Source: Tribonema minus (Eukaryota; Sar; Xanthophyceae; Tribonematales; Tribonemataceae). From it: a stretch of 64,000 nucleotides of DNA. Below the pieces are notes generated by a model. It was not told the origin of the DNA. It ran no database searches and worked only from the letters and a program-made list of their open reading frames with translations. Positions 60,281 through 64,000 of the stretch are shown one piece after another (position 1 is the stretch's first letter; the number at the start of each line of letters is the position of its first letter). The DNA is taken from the NCBI GenBank assembly GCA_017506865.1, contig JAFCMP010000523.1, positions 496,001 to 560,000 on the forward strand, in the 5' to 3' direction. The translations under genes and the position numbers were made by a program.

Positions 60281-61031
60281 TCTGGCAGCGCAGCAGTGGT
60301 GCTGCCAGACCACTGCTTGATGCTTCTATTTGCAACTTCGGACTTCAGCTTCGTTGCTCGCGTTGCATGACGCACATGTACATTGCTTGTAGGCGGACGT
60401 GCTTGGTTTGACTCCCTCAAATGTACAGCATTTCCCCGCGAACGCGTGTCTGCTTGTCATTTTGCCATTGAGGATCCGGCTGCTGACGCATATGCATCCT
60501 CAAGTGTGGCAGCAACATGGATGTGCCGCGCTGCATGCGCACTGCGAACGATTGCGTTCAACCTCGTGCCGAGACAGCAACTGCAGGAACGGACATTTTT
60601 GCCAGCACCATAGCATTGTGACTGTGCTTGTGTACAGAAGGCGCGCCTACACTCTGATCTGATGTGGACGAGCACAGAAAGCATCGCTCATCATCGTGCG
60701 CTTGTGGCCGTTGCGGTGTCATCGACGCCTTTGCTGATTTATGTGCATCAACATACTGGAGGGACCACTGCGCCAAATATGCGCTACATGCACCACAGTA
60801 TATGAGCAGTGATTCAGCAAAACCTGGGCATGGCAGGACAGGGCACAGTTAACAAAGCCGGTACAGTGCACAGCAGGGTGCAAAACACACCTTCTGGGGA
60901 ACGCGCAACAGACACAAAGGTGTGTATTTCACCATTGCTTTCATAGCTAGCACCCACTAGCAGTTGCACGATCACACAACAACAACACACACCAGGGGTG
61001 TTCACACATACATAATATAGTTCTCGAGTGC
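60281..61031. other. intergenic region between convergent cyclase and rhodanese genes
   Basis: About 750 bp that should hold both 3' UTRs. I see no gene, tRNA or clear terminator. It is AT-richer than the coding parts and has a CACACAACAACAACACACACC stretch near 60973-60993. Confidence 0.55.
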
Positions 61032-63289
61032 CTAATCATCATAATCGTAACTGACAAACTCTTCCGTGAGCTGCTGCAACTCGGCATCCCCCGCTATTGC
61101 CTGCGCCCACCCCTTGAAGCCACCTTGCAGAACGTAAACTTCAGGTGGTGACGTGCCCTCTGATTCTGCTACCACGGGTGCCCTGGACAGGAATCGCTGG
61201 GCGCACATGGGCCCTCGCACCTGCATTAGAGTTTCAAGTTTGATCAGCAAGCCTGCATGAGTTCAGAAGACAATTATGCTCTACGACGCTGAGGCAGGAT
61301 TGTACTTGCGCAGTCTCACCATACAGAGTCTCACAGCTGATAGAGAGCAGCATTGCATTGCTGCCATGCAACACCAGAGCAGTCAGCTCTGAGGCTGCAG
61401 TGATGCAAGTCAGTTGCCAGCCCGTAGTACTAGATGCTCGTGATTCACAGAGTGCACCGATGCCGCAAGCGACACCAGGTCGCAAAGTTGAGCGGCAACG
61501 CTTTGTCTACCCACTGAATCAGGCTGCTGACAACCTACAACAAGATAGCAGCACGTGTGCTCATGTTGACTGCATGTGATGCTGAAGCCTCCGGTCTCAG
61601 CGGATGAATTGGCAGCAGCAGCAGCAGCAGCAGTAGCAGCAGCAGCAGCAGCGGCAGCAGCAGCAGACCACGTCCGTCACAGCACTGTTGTCAAGCAGCA
61701 TTGAAGCACGCTGCGAGGCTGCGCGCTGCCACTGACCTGGCTGAGCATGCAGTGGAAGACCACCTTCTGCTTGCCCTGACTGGCCAGGGTCTTGATGAAC
61801 TGATCCACATCGTCGATGTCCTCAAACAGCTGTGGGCACAGGAATGAAGAAAGGAAGTGTGCAGCCTCAGCATTCTCGTCTAGCGCCGGGAACGATGCCG
61901 GCATGTGGCACATGATGAAGCGTCCAGCTGTGTATACAGCTACTCACCCATGGTGTTTGAGATATGCCTGTAGCTAGAGTTCCGAGCCGGAACTGGCGCA
62001 GACGGTTCCGGCTCGTCTAGACGGAGAAGACGAAAAGACGGAATGTCAACACACCGTCTTTTCCGTCTTTTTTCAAAACAGCTTTTATGGCTTGTGTAAT
62101 ACTCCAGCAGACATGTGGCTCACGTACGATGCCAAGGCAAGAGTGCTGATGCACCGCTACCTCGCGCTGCTTGCTATCTCACTCTTTCGGTCTTACTTCA
62201 CTTCAAGTTTGAAGTGCAAAAGTGTGTGGGGTCGTTTCCGGTGTCAAGTGCAGGAGTGTGTGCTTGGCTGTGTAGGTACCCACGAAAGCTGTGTTGCCCC
62301 TACACGAAGTAATCAGTTGGTTCGCGGTCAAAATGAAGTAGGTGAAGTAGGTGAGTCGGCGTGGCAAGGCCGCCTTAGACGGAAAAGACGGGTCGAAGAC
62401 GGTACAGCCCTTCTAGACGGAAAAGACGGACGGCCGGCTAAGCCGTCTGCAATTAAGACGGTTTGTGGGACCGGCTCGAAACTCTACGTAGCAAGACGCA
62501 GCAGAAAACTGTGCCTGGTACACTGCAAACCTCCGCTGCGGTAAGAACCCCTGGGTGTACTTGCATGTGCCGCCGCGAGCTCATCATCATTACGCGCCCA
62601 TGGAACCCGTTGATGCCACTCATGGCAGAATGTGGACCGGCATACTGTGAGTTGGTCCCTATGCGGACAACGCAAATGCAAGCTCGGATCATGCATAATG
62701 TCGCGCACTGGCGTTGATCGCCACCAAATCATCGGCAACACCAATGATGGCGTGAAATGCGACCTAGTGGTGGGGACTGATCGATGGTAGTTGAGTCCGT
62801 TGCCAATCAGTAGGCGCTACAGTCGGTGATTCACTACTCATGAGCTCACTTCAAGCGCAGCAGATTCATCCTCATATGCGCTGGCAGATACAGTGACACT
62901 GCTTTGACCATCATGGGCACTCCGCACAAAGGATCAGGGCCCAACCTCAGGAAGCTCACTTACATCGACCGGCCGATTGAGAGCCCCTTTGATGTGCCCA
63001 CCACTGAAGTCCGTATCTCTGACATCTACCACCTGCAGAATTGAGTGCGATGAGGCAGCGCCACAAGGTCAAAAACAGCAAGGCCAGTCTCGATTTCACC
63101 ACATAGAGCAGCTGTGCTTGAATTCAGCAGGCTGACTGTGTGACCAGCAAGAGACTGCTGCAACAGCGCGCTGAGAGTCGCCTGTGCACACACTCATACA
63201 CACACCTGCACATTGTGAGCTTCCTGCTGAAGTAAAGTCTTCAACTCGGCTGGTCGTATTTGCTTGGCAGTTCGGAAGGTCAGGCTCAT
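61032..63289 (-). CDS. single-domain rhodanese, Cdc25/Acr2-type phosphatase or arsenate reductase
   Basis: Small thiol enzyme of the plant CDC25/ACR2 and yeast Acr2 type (arsenate reduction or tyrosine dephosphorylation). Minus-strand exons: 63289-63206, 63032-62964, 61829-61737, 61220-61032 (TAG), all phase 0, giving 144 residues. Seen: MSLTFRTAKQIRPAELKTLL, then VVDVRDTDFSGGHIKGAL (CH2A-like motif), then the active-site loop HCMLSQVRGPMCA (HC-x5-R, Cys about 78), then YVLQGGFKGWA and an acidic tail ending YDYDD. The intron at 61736-61221 splits the catalytic loop between Gln and Val-Arg. The start was chosen at MSLTF because it matches the family's length; an upstream in-frame ATG at 63445 would add about 52 residues. 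Head-to-head with the gene at 63502. Substrate cannot be told from sequence. Confidence 0.83.
61613..61668. repeat. interrupted (CAG)n tract
   Basis: About 18 CAG units with TAG and CGG interruptions in an intron of the rhodanese gene. Confidence 0.9.
61978..62490. repeat. region of AGACGG-type repeats with inverted copies
   Basis: AGACGGAAAAGACGG-like units occur near 62018-62042, 62378-62395 and 62418-62435, with the inverse CCGTCTTTTCCGTCTTTT at about 62056-62075. GAGCCGGAAC / GTTCCGGCTC form an inverted pair at about 61983-62014, and GGACCGGCTCG recurs at about 62469. This could be a small non-autonomous element or satellite-like insertion in the second rhodanese intron. No coding capacity was seen. 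Confidence 0.55.
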
Positions 63290-63501
63290 GACAAAGCAGC
63301 ACACGGCGGCAGTGGAGAGCTGTGAGCTTCCTGTCTCGCCAGTTGAAGTTGCATTGATTGGAGACGCGCCCTCTTCTCGTAGTAGTCTTGTCAGCGTAAG
63401 GTGTGAACGGTGAGCAGCTATCAAGTGCTGTGATATCCGGCACACCTGCTTGTTCGTGTTTCTACTGACAGAGCTCTGAAAGCTGAGGCTTGCGATCGAT
63501 C
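63290..63501. promoter_or_regulatory. short bidirectional promoter, rhodanese / unknown gene
   Basis: About 210 bp between divergent start codons. It contains TTGAAGTTGCATTGATTGG with an ATTGG (inverted CCAAT) near 63356-63361. Promoter role is inferred from the layout; if the longer rhodanese start at 63445 is used, the gap shrinks to about 56 bp. Confidence 0.4.
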
Positions 63502-64000
63502 ATGATGCACATCGGCTCGGAGCTGGCCCGCCGTTTGCGGGAAAGCAAGGGCGTTCCGCGAACAGAGAGCGATGGTGCTGCTGCTACAGCAGGCAATCTG
63601 TCGTCTGGAACAAACCTGACCTATCTCAAGAAAGACGGAGTGGTGCAGAAGCTGGCTCCAGAGCCGCCATCTGGTCGCGAAGCCGGCAAGACGACCAAGA
63701 AGCGGAGGAGAAAGCCCAAGCAGTCAGCAGCGGCTGTTGCTGAGCAACACACACCCCTCGAGAGCTGGGAGGACATCGATCACAACTTCGTGCTGAAGAT
63801 CCCCTCGCAGCAGCCGCAGCAGCACCAGGATGATGCCGAGTCCCCGTACTCATCGGACATGGACGAGGAGGGCACTGCAGGCGAAGAGGACGACCAGCAG
63901 CAAAACGGTCACGCCACGGCGCCAGAACTCCTTGCAGCAGCTGCTGCACGCCGCCGCAGCAGCAGCAGCGCCTCCGAGGCAGCCGAAGAGCCCCCCGCAC
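63502..64000 (+). CDS. unknown charged, low-complexity protein (5' part, cut by window end)
   Basis: Open for 166 codons from ATG at 63502 to the window end with no stop and no need for introns. I do not recognise a family. Features seen: MMHIGSELARRLRESKGVP start, LTYLKKDGVVQKLAPEPPSG, a basic patch KTTKKRRRKPKQ that could be a nuclear localisation signal, a short hydrophobic-acidic block WEDIDHNFVLKIP, Gln-rich and Asp/Glu-rich stretches, then RRRSSSSASEAAEEPPA. Composition suggests a disordered N-terminus, possibly of a nuclear protein. It could be the first exon of a longer gene. Confidence 0.6.
   Translation, partial: MMHIGSELARRLRESKGVPRTESDGAAATAGNLSSGTNLTYLKKDGVVQKLAPEPPSGREAGKTTKKRRRKPKQSAAAVAEQHTPLESWEDIDHNFVLKIPSQQPQQHQDDAESPYSSDMDEEGTAGEEDDQQQNGHATAPELLAAAAARRRSSSSASEAAEEPPA

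Noticed and set aside
1-64000. CRISPR arrays, tRNA or rRNA genes
   Set aside because: No spacer-repeat array and no cloverleaf-like or rRNA core sequence noticed; tandem repeats found have no unique spacers of regular length.

Overview
The window is nuclear DNA of a eukaryote. It is GC-rich and very intron-rich: I can trace about 75 exons with GT-AG (rarely GC-AG) introns, mostly 200-1,000 bp long. The gene content fits a flagellated alga: a kinesin, an intraflagellar-transport IFT54-type protein, a plastid-type membrane protein with a signal-peptide-like leader, a catalase, a soluble-adenylyl-cyclase-like giant and a Cdc25/Acr2-type rhodanese. Scattered TTAGGG tracts and the leader of the membrane protein point weakly to a photosynthetic stramenopile rather than a Chlamydomonas-like green alga. 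The species cannot be fixed from the sequence alone.

Layout: (1) 9-4384, minus: IFT54/TRAF3IP1-like calponin-homology plus coiled coil, possibly the 3' half of the next gene. (2) 4924-15194, minus: kinesin-3-like motor. (3) 15331-18637, plus: DUF819-family membrane protein, head-to-head with the kinesin (136 bp between start codons). (4) 20374-29522, minus: catalase, 12 exons, with a duplicated exon 3. (5) 31268-60280, plus: sAC-like cyclase with about 36 exons and about 2,650 residues, holding two cyclase domains, then a P-loop ATPase region and a long helical tail. (6) 61032-63289, minus: single-domain rhodanese phosphatase/reductase. (7) 63502 to the window end, plus: unknown charged protein, cut by the window edge. 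Genes 1/2 and 5 plausibly share ciliary trafficking and cAMP signalling; catalase and the rhodanese are general redox functions. There is no operon-like logic, but head-to-head pairs recur.

The most striking feature is structural. In at least a dozen places a piece of DNA spanning an exon-intron border has been tandemly duplicated. The intron then holds 'ghost' copies of the exon end with its splice site, upstream of the exon for 5' borders and downstream for 3' borders. Copies range from near identical to barely recognisable. One case (catalase exon 3) is a whole-exon duplication whose second copy is open and phase-compatible but replaces the catalytic-site Asn by Leu. This looks like ongoing intron growth, and perhaps birth of alternative exons, by tandem duplication.

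Limits: exon borders were derived by hand from reading frame, splice sites and family knowledge. Two exons contain poly-G tracts across which the frame does not hold, and a few borders (IFT54 exons 2/3, cyclase exon 9 and the exons just before the last) are uncertain.
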